Under the pieces are notes generated by a model. The model was not told where the DNA came from, made no database searches, and was given only the letters and a program-made list of their open reading frames with translations. From assembly GCF_001751255.1 (NCBI RefSeq), contig NZ_LJGW01000377.1, forward strand, positions 76,371-140,370: a stretch of DNA of 64,000 nt. The letters run 5' to 3'. This document shows positions 52,701 to 60,748 of this stretch, one piece after another. Positions within the stretch are counted from its first letter, which is position 1; each line of letters opens with the position of its first letter. The DNA comes from Streptomyces nanshensis (GTDB lineage: Bacteria; Actinomycetota; Actinomycetes; Streptomycetales; Streptomycetaceae). The translations under genes and the position numbers were made by a program.

Positions 52701-54349
52701 GACAGCGGCTCTCCGGTCTCCTCGTCCCACTCGAACGAGAGCCAGCCGCCCGCGAGTTCGCCCAACGCGGCGATACGGGCGACGCCGTCGCCACCCGGCG
52801 GCGCACCGGCCGGAGCCTCAAACGTACGGGTCAGGCCGGTCACCGGGTCTGTGAGGGTGTACGAGCCGTCGACAGCGCGGTCCAGCGGCCAGGGCAGGCC
52901 CTCCCGCGGAGTGACGGGAAGCCCGGGCGCGGGATGGGGGTATGCGCGGACGCTGCCGTCGGCCGCGACGTAGACCACGCCCTCGGCGTCGACCTCCAGC
53001 CGCTCGTCCAGCGGGGAGGCCCAGGCGGCGCCGAACCAGCCGCCCAGCCGGTAGGCCGACTCGAAGGTACGGGTGAAGGTGAGCGGGAAGGAGCCGGGCA
53101 GCGAGACGTCGGCCTCGGAGAGGACCATCCGGCCGGTGGCCATGTCCACCGGCTCGTGGCGCAGGACCTTGCAGTTCAGCTCGCGGCCCAGATCGGTCAG
53201 CCGCTCGCGTACGGTCTTACGCGCACCCTGCTCGGCGCCCTCCTTGAGGCCCTCCTTCAGACCGGCCTTCAGACTGCTCTTGACCCCGCCCTTGACGGCG
53301 CCGCCCGCGCCCTTCCCTCCGGCCAGCTCGACCAGGACCTTCCCGGCCATCTCCCCCGGGTCGCTCCAGTTCGCGTTCTTGACCGCGTCGACCATGCGTT
53401 CGGGGTGGGTGGCGGTGGAGGCCAGCCCGGTGAGGACGCCGTTGACGTTCGTCGCGTAGGCGCCGGGGTGGGTGAGGTTGTACGGGTCGATCGGATTGAG
53501 CGTACGTGCGAGCTGGAGGGTCTCCATCAGGCCCTTCGCTGCGCCGGAGAGCATATGGATGCCGTTGAGGCCCATGCCCTCACCGAAGTCGCGGGCTCCT
53601 GAGGTGAGTTGGTCCATCAGCCCGGGCGCCGCCGGGGCGTCGTGCACCAGCCGGGAGATCGCCTGCCGCGCCTCCCGGGCGGCCGAGTCGCGCTGGCTTC
53701 GGGCTTCGGAGAGCAGATGCTGGGCGCGCGCCATGCCCTCCTCACCGGGGTCGGAAAACTTCCCCGGGCGTGGGCCTGGGTCTTCCCCTTCAGATTCGTT
53801 GGCCTCATTCCAGGCATCCACGCGCTTGTTGTGGGCCTTCAGGGCCTTGTCTGAGGCGGCCTGGGCCTTGTTGTAGGCGGCGATCGCTTCTTGGGCCTGG
53901 CCTTGCGCCCACTGCACCGTGGAAGCGAACGTCACGAGCGCCTTGGCCGCGCCCTCGCAGGCGTCGGCCGCACCCGTCCAGAACTTCGGCTGCGGGGCGA
54001 TCTTCTCCCGGAATGCCTCCCCCGCCTCACCGCGCCACGATTCCGTGTCCAGGCCGCGCATCCCGGAGCCCACCCGCTCGAAGGCGCGGAAGAAGTCCCG
54101 TAGGTGCTCTGCGGTTTCGGTCAGCTCTTTGACCTCGCCGTGTATCAGCTCCTTCGGGTCCTCGGTCGTGCCGAGTTCACGTTCGGCGACCTTCGCGCCG
54201 AGGCCGTCGGCGGCCCACTCGCTGCCGTCCCGTACGGCCTCGGCCATTCCGCGTCCACCGACCTCGTCCAGCCCGTCCGCGACCTTGTCACCGGCCCATG
54301 CAACACCGTCGCCGAGTGCTTCACCGGCGCTGTCGATCCAGTCCCCCAT
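49781..54349 (-). CDS. RHS/YD-repeat polymorphic toxin, 1522 aa
   Basis: Order: residues 1-200, a helical WXG100/LXG-like export region (SWRGEAGEAFREK); about 385-450, a DUF6531-type start (DMATGRMVLSEADVSLPGSFPL); about 500-1400, many YD/RHS repeats (RYGVDERGRIVSWTDSNDSS...); RHS core end TTYVHNPHTWADPLGL at about 1415-1430; and a variable C-terminal toxin of about 92 residues. The toxin (RQAERGVDVDHVWENGDMYV...) resembles a DUF4258-like fold. The start shares one base with the upstream stop (TGATG). It is probably secreted by a type VII-like route and used in competition between strains. The toxin class is inferred from pattern only. Confidence 0.88.
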   Translation of the reverse strand: MGDWIDSAGEALGDGVAWAGDKVADGLDEVGGRGMAEAVRDGSEWAADGLGAKVAERELGTTEDPKELIHGEVKELTETAEHLRDFFRAFERVGSGMRGLDTESWRGEAGEAFREKIAPQPKFWTGAADACEGAAKALVTFASTVQWAQGQAQEAIAAYNKAQAASDKALKAHNKRVDAWNEANESEGEDPGPRPGKFSDPGEEGMARAQHLLSEARSQRDSAAREARQAISRLVHDAPAAPGLMDQLTSGARDFGEGMGLNGIHMLSGAAKGLMETLQLARTLNPIDPYNLTHPGAYATNVNGVLTGLASTATHPERMVDAVKNANWSDPGEMAGKVLVELAGGKGAGGAVKGGVKSSLKAGLKEGLKEGAEQGARKTVRERLTDLGRELNCKVLRHEPVDMATGRMVLSEADVSLPGSFPLTFTRTFESAYRLGGWFGAAWASPLDERLEVDAEGVVYVAADGSVRAYPHPAPGLPVTPREGLPWPLDRAVDGSYTLTDPVTGLTRTFEAPAGAPPGGDGVARIAALGELAGGWLSFEWDEETGEPLSVTHSGGYELTFGCAGGRVTELHLAGGAQDGSAQLLKSYGYDEAGHLTSVADSTGAALRYGVDERGRIVSWTDSNDSSFSYTYDEQDRCVSHTGEAGHLRAVFEYGLPADIAGHHVTRVTDSLGHRLHYVVDGRLRIGAETDAGGNTTRTTYDERHRPLTVTDPLGARTAYGYDDAGRPVLVVLPDGGEICVDYDGHGLPVRKKAADGAEWRYERDERGLVTAATDPVGAITAYGYDARGHLASVTDPLGETTRIRCDAAGLPMSVTDPLGGTTTYVRDAFGRPTAVTDPVGAVTRLAWSPEARLVRREDPDGSVQGWTYDGEGNCLTHTDAAGAVTRYEYGHFDLRTARTGPDGVRHTFDYDTELRLTRVTNPQGLTWSYSYDPAGRLISETDFDGRTMQYGRDAAGRLTFRTNPAGQTVSFTRDAMGRVVRKNAYGDATDYTYDAAGRLISAAGPDAELVCRRDRLGRITAELVGGRVTTHGYDALGRRTRRVTPSGTVTTYAYDAGGNRTRLTTDGHTLAFDHDETGRETARRIGEGQLTFSSLWDPAGRLASQTITAPASTTPVQHRTYSYRPDSHLTRVEDQLNGPQCFVLDPAGRVTAVHAENWSETYAYDAAGNQTAANWPAQHARPEARGERSYSGTALLNAGTVRYTHDAAGRTTLRRISRPSRKPDTWRYAWDAEDRLTSVTTPDGTRWRYLYDPLGRRIAKQRLAEDGEVLDQTDFTWDRATLIEQTTTATNLPGTVTLTWDHDGLRPLSQTERITDASSQNEVDSRFFAIATDLIGTPTELLDEHGNIAWRTRSTLWGTTMWNTGATAYTPLRFPGQYADPETGLHYNVHRYYDPTTARYLSQDPLGLDPAPNPTTYVHNPHTWADPLGLAPCGKDDGSLSDRDVHGKGRQAERGVDVDHVWENGDMYVQNDGQIVKVMESGNGYDVVIKDLGNPSGAPTTAIKDATQKYLDNQVEKGRWE

Positions 54350-54894
54350 CAGTGCGCACCCCCGCCGGTCGCGGCGCTACCACCGGTGGGTGATGACGTG
54401 GAGGCGTCTTGGCCGACCTGCTTCCACTGATCGCCCATCTCCTCGAAGTCCGGCAGCGAGTAGTCCGTTCCCGCGCCCTTCGTGTTGTCCTTCTGGATCT
54501 GCTCCCACGACTTCCCGGCCGCTCCGTCGGACGCGCGCATGCCCGCGAGCGGGTCGTTCGAGCCGGCCGCCGCGAGTTCCTTCAGGCTGTCGATGACGTA
54601 TTGCTCCTGCTCGTGGTACAGGCCGGCGTTCAGGCGGAGTCCGACCGCCATCTGGTTCGCGTCGTGGATCTTCTCCTTCACCGCGAAGCCCCACCTGTCG
54701 CAGAACTCTTCGAGCGCCGAGGCCAGTTGCGCGTCGCCGGTCGCCAGCCCGGACATCGCCAGACGTGAGAAGCCGTTTCCCTGCTGGCTCGTGATGGAGA
54801 AGAGCCCTATCTCCTCCAGCTCGGCGATCGCGTCCTTCAGGCCGCGTTCGACCTTCTTCACGTCTTTCGGGTCGAACGTGTAGCCGCCGCTCAC
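54349..54894 (-). CDS. WXG100-like T7SS-associated protein, 181 aa
   Basis: GTG start overlapping the SseB-like gene (GTGA). Helical: VKKVERGLKDAIAELEEIGL and LASALEEFCDRWGFAVKEKI with W-G instead of the strict W-x-G. C-terminal 30 residues Ser/Gly-rich. Position directly before an RHS toxin suggests a secretion partner or chaperone for the toxin. Confidence 0.7.
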   Translation of the reverse strand: MSGGYTFDPKDVKKVERGLKDAIAELEEIGLFSITSQQGNGFSRLAMSGLATGDAQLASALEEFCDRWGFAVKEKIHDANQMAVGLRLNAGLYHEQEQYVIDSLKELAAAGSNDPLAGMRASDGAAGKSWEQIQKDNTKGAGTDYSLPDFEEMGDQWKQVGQDASTSSPTGGSAATGGGAH

Positions 54895-55325
54895 GCCACC
54901 GCCCCCTTGTGCGCTCGCAGGGAAGTGGCGGCGCTCGCGACGTCGTTCGGCACTGGGGTGGTCTCGGTTTCAGCTGCTGTTTCCAGTGCTGCCCGGTCCG
55001 GCACTATGCCCCTCATCGGCGGCAGCAGCCGCCCGTCCTCGGTGCCGGCGTCGAGTACGACTCCGCACCGCGACCTCAGTGAGGGGATGACTTCGTCCAG
55101 CAGCCGCGCGCCGTAGAGCGTCTGGAACTCCCATTCGCCGCCGGCTCTGCGGCCCTGGGCGAAGACGGTCAGGGCTTCCGGCGAGCTGAAGGCGTAGATC
55201 CAGCGCAGGCCGGCGAGTTCCGCGGACGCCAAACCCCCGTCCAGTAGCGGCACCAGCACCAGTTGGCGGCGAAACTCGCCCAGTCTGGCGAGCCCGTCCG
55301 CGAGTAACCCCGCCGTCGGTAACAC
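54891..55325 (-). CDS. SseB-family protein, T7SS-associated, with two TTA codons
   Basis: 144 residues from a GTG with GAGGGGG upstream. SseB N-domain pattern: LVLVPLLDGGLASAELAG, LRWIYAFSSPEALTVFAQ and LDEVIPSLRSRCGVVLDAG. SseB-like proteins accompany type VII secretion genes in actinomycetes. Codons 2 and 7 are both TTA (55320-55322 and 55305-55307), the rare leucine codon read by the bldA tRNA, so expression of the whole toxin operon is probably tied to development. First gene of the operon. Confidence 0.82.
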   Translation of the reverse strand: MLPTAGLLADGLARLGEFRRQLVLVPLLDGGLASAELAGLRWIYAFSSPEALTVFAQGRRAGGEWEFQTLYGARLLDEVIPSLRSRCGVVLDAGTEDGRLLPPMRGIVPDRAALETAAETETTPVPNDVASAATSLRAHKGAVA

Positions 55326-55633
55326 GACGTCCCCCTCTTCATGTGACCAGTCGCTCCGCTTCCGGCCTCCTTACGGCTGCAGGCGACGACCAGACGAGAG
55401 GCGTGTAGTCCGTCGTCTGGAGCCGGTGGAGACCGGCCCGACTCGCCGAATGCAACGGCGGGCGGGGAGCAGTCATGATCAACACCTCGCGCACCACAGG
55501 CAACTTGGTGATTTCGTGAAGTTTGTGGGATTCACATGGTGTTAGGAGGTGTGGTGTGCGTGTTGAGGTCCATGCGCGATGGTGCCCGCGGGAGGCGCCA
55601 GCCCGTGGGCACAGCCGGGCGACGTACGGTCCG
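55326..55633. other. Intergenic region before the toxin operon
   Basis: 308 bases. It holds the toxin-operon promoter region and the 3' flank of the methyltransferase gene. No gene or clear hairpin recognised. Confidence 0.4.
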
Positions 55634-56437
55634 TCAGCGCTTTCGTCCGACGGCGGCGTACACCGCTACCTCGTCGTCGGCGACCGGCGGCGCCCCGGCG
55701 ATCGGCTTCCAGCGGTGGGCCGGAACCACTCCGGGGTCGACAAGGTCCATGTCCTCGAAGAAGGCTGTGACCTCGTCCTTGTTGCGGACCAGCATGGGCA
55801 TCCCGAGGTTCGTGTACTCCTCGGCAATGCGGGTGAGCCTGTCAGGGTCGAAGTCCGCGGTGACGATCGTGGTGACCAGGAGGCTGCCCGCTGGCAGCGG
55901 CTCCAGCAGGCGCCGCACGACGTCGTGGGCATCGTCGTGGATGAAATGCAGCATGCCGATGATGCACAGACAGACGGGCTCGGTGAGGTCCAGGGTGTTA
56001 CCCAGGTCCGGATGCTGAAGGATGGCGTCCGGGTCACGCGCGTCGGCGAGGATGTAGGCGATCTGGTCCTGAGCGCTGCTGGTCAGCACGGCTTGGGCGT
56101 GGACGAGGACGAGCGGGTCGTTGTCCACGTAGAGCACTCGTGCTGACGGGTCCGCCTGCTGGGCGACTTCGTGCAGGTTGGGGGAAGTCGGCAGACCTGT
56201 GCCGATGTCGATGAACTGCCTCACGCCGCCTTCGGTGACGGCCCAGCGGGCCACTCGGTGCACGAAGGACCTGTTCACTTCCATACCCGTGGGCAGGCCC
56301 GGCCAGATGGCCTTCAGTCTGTGGGCTGCCTCAATGTCGACCTGGTAGTGGTCTCGGCCTCCGAGGAAGTAGTCGTATACCCGTGCGGAGTGGGGCACCG
56401 TGTCGTCGACTCCCTTTGGCGGCTGGTGATCCGTCAC
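55634..56437 (-). CDS. SAM-dependent methyltransferase (DUF574/Methyltransf_19)
   Basis: 267 residues from GTG at 56437, which overlaps the stop of the regulator gene by 4 bases and has GAGGGG upstream. Same family as the gene at 37826: VPHSARVYDYFLGGRDHYQVD, FIDIGTGLPTSPNLHEVAQ, VLYVDNDPLVL. In Streptomyces such genes are very often paired with XRE-DUF5753 regulators, as here. Substrate unknown. Confidence 0.9.
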   Translation of the reverse strand: MTDHQPPKGVDDTVPHSARVYDYFLGGRDHYQVDIEAAHRLKAIWPGLPTGMEVNRSFVHRVARWAVTEGGVRQFIDIGTGLPTSPNLHEVAQQADPSARVLYVDNDPLVLVHAQAVLTSSAQDQIAYILADARDPDAILQHPDLGNTLDLTEPVCLCIIGMLHFIHDDAHDVVRRLLEPLPAGSLLVTTIVTADFDPDRLTRIAEEYTNLGMPMLVRNKDEVTAFFEDMDLVDPGVVPAHRWKPIAGAPPVADDEVAVYAAVGRKR

Positions 56438-57504
56438 GCCCATATCCCCTCAAGTTGTTCCAGCAGAGCTCCCGGCCGGCTGGCGAGCACTGCTGTCCCG
56501 TTCATGTCTGCCATGTACTGGTCGACCATCTCTTTGCGGTCGCTGATCTCGGCCCGGTCAGCTCCCTGTGCGAGGACGAACTGGTCTGGAGATCCTGCCC
56601 CCGTGCGCAGGAGTCGCACCGGCGGCGTCGTACTCAGGGGGTGCAGGCCTCGTGGGGCGACCTGAACCCTCACGTCGGGGCGCTGGCCCAGTGCTCGCAG
56701 GTGCGCGATCTGTTCGCGCATCAGTTCCTCTCCGCCCACGAGCGTCTCCAGCGCGCCCGCTCCCATGATCTCCCAGATCGTGCAGCTGCTCTCCAGCACG
56801 CGCCTCTGCCGTTCCAGGAGCAGTTCGACACGACGGCTGATCTTCTCGGGCGACTGGTCCGGGCTCATGGTGTGCCAGATCGCTTCTTGGTACGCACCGG
56901 TGCGCAGCATGGGCGGGATGAGAGTGGGGTGCCACTCTCGGATTCGCTCGGCGACACCTTCGGTGGCGATCGTCTTGGACATCCACACGGGGATGACGTC
57001 CCGGAAGGAGTGCCACCAGCCCGTCCTGCTGGCTTCGGTGATCTTTCGACGGATCTCTTCGCCCACGCTGGCCGACGCTCGGTAGCAGCGCAGGAGTCGC
57101 TCTGCGTCCTCCCAGGTCACCGTCGATTCCGGGCGCTCGATGTACTCCACCTTCGACGGTGTCAGCCCGGTGGCCTGCGCGGCCTGCTTGCGGGACATGA
57201 CGCAGCGATTGCGCAACTCCTGGAGGCGGCGGGAAACGGCGGCGTGGATCTCCGCAGGACCGGCGATCATCTGCCGCAGCTCTTCGACGTCGTCGGGCGG
57301 GGCGCCGTAGCAGTGCAGTAATCGCCAGGCGTCCTCCCACGTCACCTTGGAGCGCGCACCCTCGATCCTGGTGACCTTCGAAGCACTCATTCCCGTTGCG
57401 TAGGCGGTCTGTTCGCAAGTCTTGCCTGCGTCGTTCCGGAGCCGTTTCAGGTGCCGGCCGATGGCGGCATCGACCTCCGTCGGGCCTGACCGAGGTGCTG
57501 GCAT
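56434..57504 (-). CDS. XRE regulator with two HTH domains and DUF5753
   Basis: 356 residues. Two tandem XRE HTH units: AIGRHLKRLRNDAGKTCEQTAYATGMSASKV (about 15-45) and VSRRLQELRNRCVMSRKQAAQ with TGLTPSKVEYIE (about 90-130). The DUF5753 domain follows (AERIREWHPTLIPPMLRTGAYQ, EIMGAGALETLVGG...). One HTH is usual for this family; the double HTH is unusual and looks like an internal duplication (both units end with VTWEDA-x-RLL-x-CY). Probably controls the coupled methyltransferase gene. Confidence 0.88.
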   Translation of the reverse strand: MPAPRSGPTEVDAAIGRHLKRLRNDAGKTCEQTAYATGMSASKVTRIEGARSKVTWEDAWRLLHCYGAPPDDVEELRQMIAGPAEIHAAVSRRLQELRNRCVMSRKQAAQATGLTPSKVEYIERPESTVTWEDAERLLRCYRASASVGEEIRRKITEASRTGWWHSFRDVIPVWMSKTIATEGVAERIREWHPTLIPPMLRTGAYQEAIWHTMSPDQSPEKISRRVELLLERQRRVLESSCTIWEIMGAGALETLVGGEELMREQIAHLRALGQRPDVRVQVAPRGLHPLSTTPPVRLLRTGAGSPDQFVLAQGADRAEISDRKEMVDQYMADMNGTAVLASRPGALLEQLEGIWA

Positions 57505-57628
57505 GGGCGTCCCTCCCCCCGCGGCGCGTGCTCCGCGGTATATATGAGGTCATCTTGCCTTCTTCACGTTTTGCTCATTGCAGAATCGCTTGAGGGTGGC
57601 CAGGATGAAATCAGATTGACCGAAATAG

Positions 57629-57650
57629 AAACCGTCCCATCAGGCGGTTT
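57629..57650 (+). terminator. Hairpin 1 (AAACCG/CGGTTT)
   Basis: AAACCG - 10 bases - CGGTTT followed by TTGC. Terminator-like stem of 6 bp with a T-run. Confidence 0.4.
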
Positions 57651-57680
57651 TGCTAACTGAATAAGGCTAGTGGATCATCT

Positions 57681-57710
57681 CCAGAAAAGAGACCGGGTGG
57701 CCTTTTCTGG
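57681..57710 (+). promoter_or_regulatory. Hairpin 2 (CCAGAAAAG/CTTTTCTGG)
   Basis: A 9-bp perfect inverted repeat separated by 12 bases. It may be an operator or a leader structure in the upstream region of the PucR-like gene. Confidence 0.5.
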
Positions 57711-57711
57711 A

Positions 57712-57728
57712 AAACCGACCGCCGGTTT
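57712..57728 (+). terminator. Hairpin 3 (AAACCG/CGGTTT)
   Basis: AAACCG - 5 bases - CGGTTT followed by GTTTATC. Same stem sequence as hairpin 1. Confidence 0.4.
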
Positions 57729-57872
57729 GTTTATCGTCCCGGATGCTAGCTCGGCTCAGGGGGAGAGCGCTACGAGGGCACGGGCCGCCACAGGCCGGCA
57801 CGGAGGTGACCACTTCGAACGTAGTTGGCATGGCCACGCAAGTGAGGTGGCCGTAGAGAGGTCGGGGGTCAG

Positions 57873-59888
57873 ATGGTGACGGCAGAGAACTTCATCCAGG
57901 GGGAGCGCCCGCTTCTGCGCTGCCTGTCCGAAGGGCCGCCGGATGCCGCGCTCCCCGTCGACGAGATTCTCCTCGACAGCGGAGATCTCCCGGCCGCGCT
58001 CAAGGGCGCGTTGGTGATCGCTTCCCTGGAGAGCCACGCCGCTGACCACGTCGCACAGTACGCCGACCACCTCGCACAGCGGGGAGCCGCCGGCCTGGTG
58101 CTGCTGGCAGGTCCGGCGATGAGCTTCTCCCGCGTCCAACTGCCCCTCTACGCACCGGTGGGGAAGCCCCGCGACGGGGAAGAGCTCCGTTCGCGGCTCC
58201 AGCGCCGTCAACTCGAGGCCGTACGGATCCAGCTGGCCGTTGAGCGGGAGCGCACCGCCGCGGAGCGGGAACGCTCAGCCCTGTTCGCTGAACTGATCAC
58301 CCGCACAGACAGGATCCGGCGTAACGGGGAAGGCCCGCAGGAACTGCTGCCGTGGCTGCAAGCCAAGACCGGCGCGGCCGTCGTGACGTTCATGAAGGCG
58401 GAGGGGGAGACACCGACGGCGTCGACGGTCCCCCGCCGGGTCGTGCAGAAGGTCGCGAAGGGACCTCTTCAGACGGGCACCAGCGATGAGAATGATCACT
58501 ACAGCCTGTTGCACGCCGTGGGTGTGACTCCCCCGCACGAGGTTCTCGTTGCCTCACGGCGCTGCCGGGACGGCACGTGGAAGCCTCTTCACCGGGAGTT
58601 CCTCATGCTGGCTGCTGCACAGATCCGCCACCTCAACGAACAAGCCTCCAGCCACGGCCAGCTCGACGAAGAAACTCGCGCTGTCGGCCGTGCGCTGGCA
58701 CTTCAGCAGATCATGCGGGGGGACATCCCCGCTGCCCGTCGCACTCTGCCGGACCTGCTGCCCGACCTCCTCAAGACGGAATGGGCACAGATCGGGGTCC
58801 TTCGCTGCGCGAAGGGCGAGGACCGCCGTCCGATCCGTGACGTGGTCGACCGCGCCCTGGACGGCCGTGCTCTCGTCGTGCTGTGCCCGGCGGAGCCAAC
58901 CGACGTACTCGTTCTCCACCCGCGCAGCGCGCCCGGCGCCCTCGCCGATTCCAACAACACGGTGGAGATCGCCCGCACCCTGGCCCCGATCGTCTCCGCT
59001 CGCCCCGAGCGGTTGCTGGGTATCAGCCACCCCACCCCGTGGATTCGAGCTGTCCTGGGCTACGTCATGGCGGCGCAGCTGCTGGAGCGTGCGGCGGTGA
59101 ACAAGAACCGCATCGCCGCTGACGCGGACGACAGCAACCTCCCGATGGCGATGGGCCTTCCCGACTGGGCACGGAACTGGGCCACAGGCGTCCTGGCCAA
59201 GTTGAACGGCCTGCCCGAGGGCGTACGTCACGAACTCGTGCAGACGGCGACTCTGACGATCATGTTGGGGCCGAAGCAGGCCTCGCGCCTTCTGGGTACG
59301 GACGAACCGGAGTCGGGGGGACATCCCCACCGCGTCACCGTCTCCCACCAGCTCACGCGCTTGGAGAAGCTGCTGGAGCTCGGGAACGAGCGCGTCGACC
59401 GCGCCGTCCTGCTGTTGGCCCTACAGCTGTCCGGGCTCGAAGACACCCGCGACCACCGCAAGCGCACGTTGCGCGAGGTACTTCACTCCGAGAAGGCTCA
59501 GGCTCACGCCCGTCGGCTGCTCGACGGGCTGACGCCGGAGCAACTGGAGTTGCTGACGGACTTCTTCACCCTGGGCCGGGCAGAAGCAGCTCGCCGGCGG
59601 GGCTGGTCAACCAAGTGGATCACCCGCAAGCGAGACGACATCGCGGCGGCGATCGGGCGGTCGCTGTCGAAGACTTCGCCGCCGTGGGGGACTTACGACG
59701 TGCTCCTCGCCCTGGTCAGTCACCCGGACACGACCATGTCAGCTGACCTGCTGCCGGACCCTGCTCCGAGCTGTGTCGCGTTGTTGCCGGGGGTCGTTCC
59801 TTCGTGGGAGGCGCCAGAGAGCGATTGGGAGGCGTTCTCGCCGAGGACGGCGTCGGGCGAGGATCCGGGCGCCAGCCTCGCCTCCTGA
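57873..59888 (+). CDS. PucR-like transcriptional regulator, 671 aa
   Basis: The N-terminal domain matches the PucR N-terminal pattern: ILLDSGDLPAALKGALVIASLESHAADHV and LAQRGAAGLVLLAGPAMS. A coiled segment (VERERTAAERERSALFAEL) leads to a GAF-like middle part. The C-terminus has helical, HTH-like units (LHSEKAQAHARRLLDGLTPEQL, GRAEAARRRGWSTKWITRKRDDIAAA), the latter being a good HTH. The usual PucR C-terminal HTH is not obvious, so this is a divergent form. The upstream hairpins may regulate it. Confidence 0.65.
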   Translation: MVTAENFIQGERPLLRCLSEGPPDAALPVDEILLDSGDLPAALKGALVIASLESHAADHVAQYADHLAQRGAAGLVLLAGPAMSFSRVQLPLYAPVGKPRDGEELRSRLQRRQLEAVRIQLAVERERTAAERERSALFAELITRTDRIRRNGEGPQELLPWLQAKTGAAVVTFMKAEGETPTASTVPRRVVQKVAKGPLQTGTSDENDHYSLLHAVGVTPPHEVLVASRRCRDGTWKPLHREFLMLAAAQIRHLNEQASSHGQLDEETRAVGRALALQQIMRGDIPAARRTLPDLLPDLLKTEWAQIGVLRCAKGEDRRPIRDVVDRALDGRALVVLCPAEPTDVLVLHPRSAPGALADSNNTVEIARTLAPIVSARPERLLGISHPTPWIRAVLGYVMAAQLLERAAVNKNRIAADADDSNLPMAMGLPDWARNWATGVLAKLNGLPEGVRHELVQTATLTIMLGPKQASRLLGTDEPESGGHPHRVTVSHQLTRLEKLLELGNERVDRAVLLLALQLSGLEDTRDHRKRTLREVLHSEKAQAHARRLLDGLTPEQLELLTDFFTLGRAEAARRRGWSTKWITRKRDDIAAAIGRSLSKTSPPWGTYDVLLALVSHPDTTMSADLLPDPAPSCVALLPGVVPSWEAPESDWEAFSPRTASGEDPGASLAS

Positions 59889-60216
59889 GAGCCGGCTCGT
59901 CACGTGACCCACGTCGTGGTGGGCCCTCGACGAGCTCGGGGAGCCCGGCGAACGCACCGCGTCGCAACTCTTCCTCATCTCCAGCGGTTGACGAGCACCG
60001 TGTCGACGGATGCGAGAACCGGTGAAGCTCGGCGGGGTCGAGCCCGACGACGCGACCCCTCCCCCGACGCGGGTCGCCGGCCCTTCCCCGCCAGCGGCAG
60101 CAGCTCAGTTCGCCCACCTGCTCGCCCCCGGGAATGGCACTGATCGTGGCCCTCTTTGGGGTGGAGCGCGAGCGGTTCCCTGACGGTGGCATCCCCCGGG
60201 ACGGGATGCTGGGGGG
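59889..60216. other. Intergenic stretch
   Basis: 328 bases; no gene, hairpin or promoter recognised with confidence. Frames on both strands have no support. Confidence 0.4.
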
Positions 60217-60666
60217 ATGGACGAGAGGCTGCTGAAACGGCTGGACGAGGCGTTGCACATCCTGGCTGAAGATCCCGGGCACCCTCCGCACCGCCGGGAC
60301 CTCGAGGCGGCGGACGAGGACGTACTGAAGGTGGTCCTCTCCGCTGCCGAGCGGGCAATCCGCGCACGCGACCAGGTCTGGGCGCTGGCGGCGACGTTGG
60401 TGGACACCGACGTGCCGCTGGTGATCTGGCCTGCGCGATCTCTGGACGATCATCACGCCACAGGCGAAGAGGCTGAGCGGGAGGACGAGCGGATCCGGCA
60501 GCGTACCGCCGAAGGCGCCCGCAACCGCGCACAGTGGCGCCGCGAGAACCTGCGGATGGTTCAAGAGCACATGGACGAGCGCGAGCAGCGGCTCGACGAG
60601 GAGTTGCAGCGCGTGGACGATGAGGTCGCCGCTGGTCCACCGCCGCGCGACCGCATGGGCTGGTGA
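60217..60666 (+). CDS. Hypothetical charged helical protein, 149 aa
   Basis: ATG after a GGGGGG stretch. N-terminal DERLLKRLDEALHILAEDP and C-terminal AHMDE-like coiled coil (MVQEHMDEREQRLDEELQRV). No domain recognised. Ends 83 bases before the convergent TOPRIM-like gene stop. Confidence 0.6.
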   Translation: MDERLLKRLDEALHILAEDPGHPPHRRDLEAADEDVLKVVLSAAERAIRARDQVWALAATLVDTDVPLVIWPARSLDDHHATGEEAEREDERIRQRTAEGARNRAQWRRENLRMVQEHMDEREQRLDEELQRVDDEVAAGPPPRDRMGW

Positions 60667-60748
60667 AGACGGCAGCACCGAGGCGGCGGACCTCCTGCGC
60701 GCGAGAACTCGAGCTGAGAGGGCGCTCGGAGGGGGACGGTCCCACGAC

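Larger units (their letters stand above)
57505..57872. other. AT-rich divergent region with hairpins
   Basis: 368 bases between the XRE regulator and the PucR-like gene. AT-richer than its surroundings. Three inverted repeats are listed separately. Probably holds promoters in both directions. Confidence 0.5.

Noticed and set aside
50081..53602. 1173-residue open frame on the plus strand
   Set aside because: It lies opposite the RHS toxin gene, is full of Gly/Val/Arg with no domain, and results from the high third-position GC of the RHS gene.
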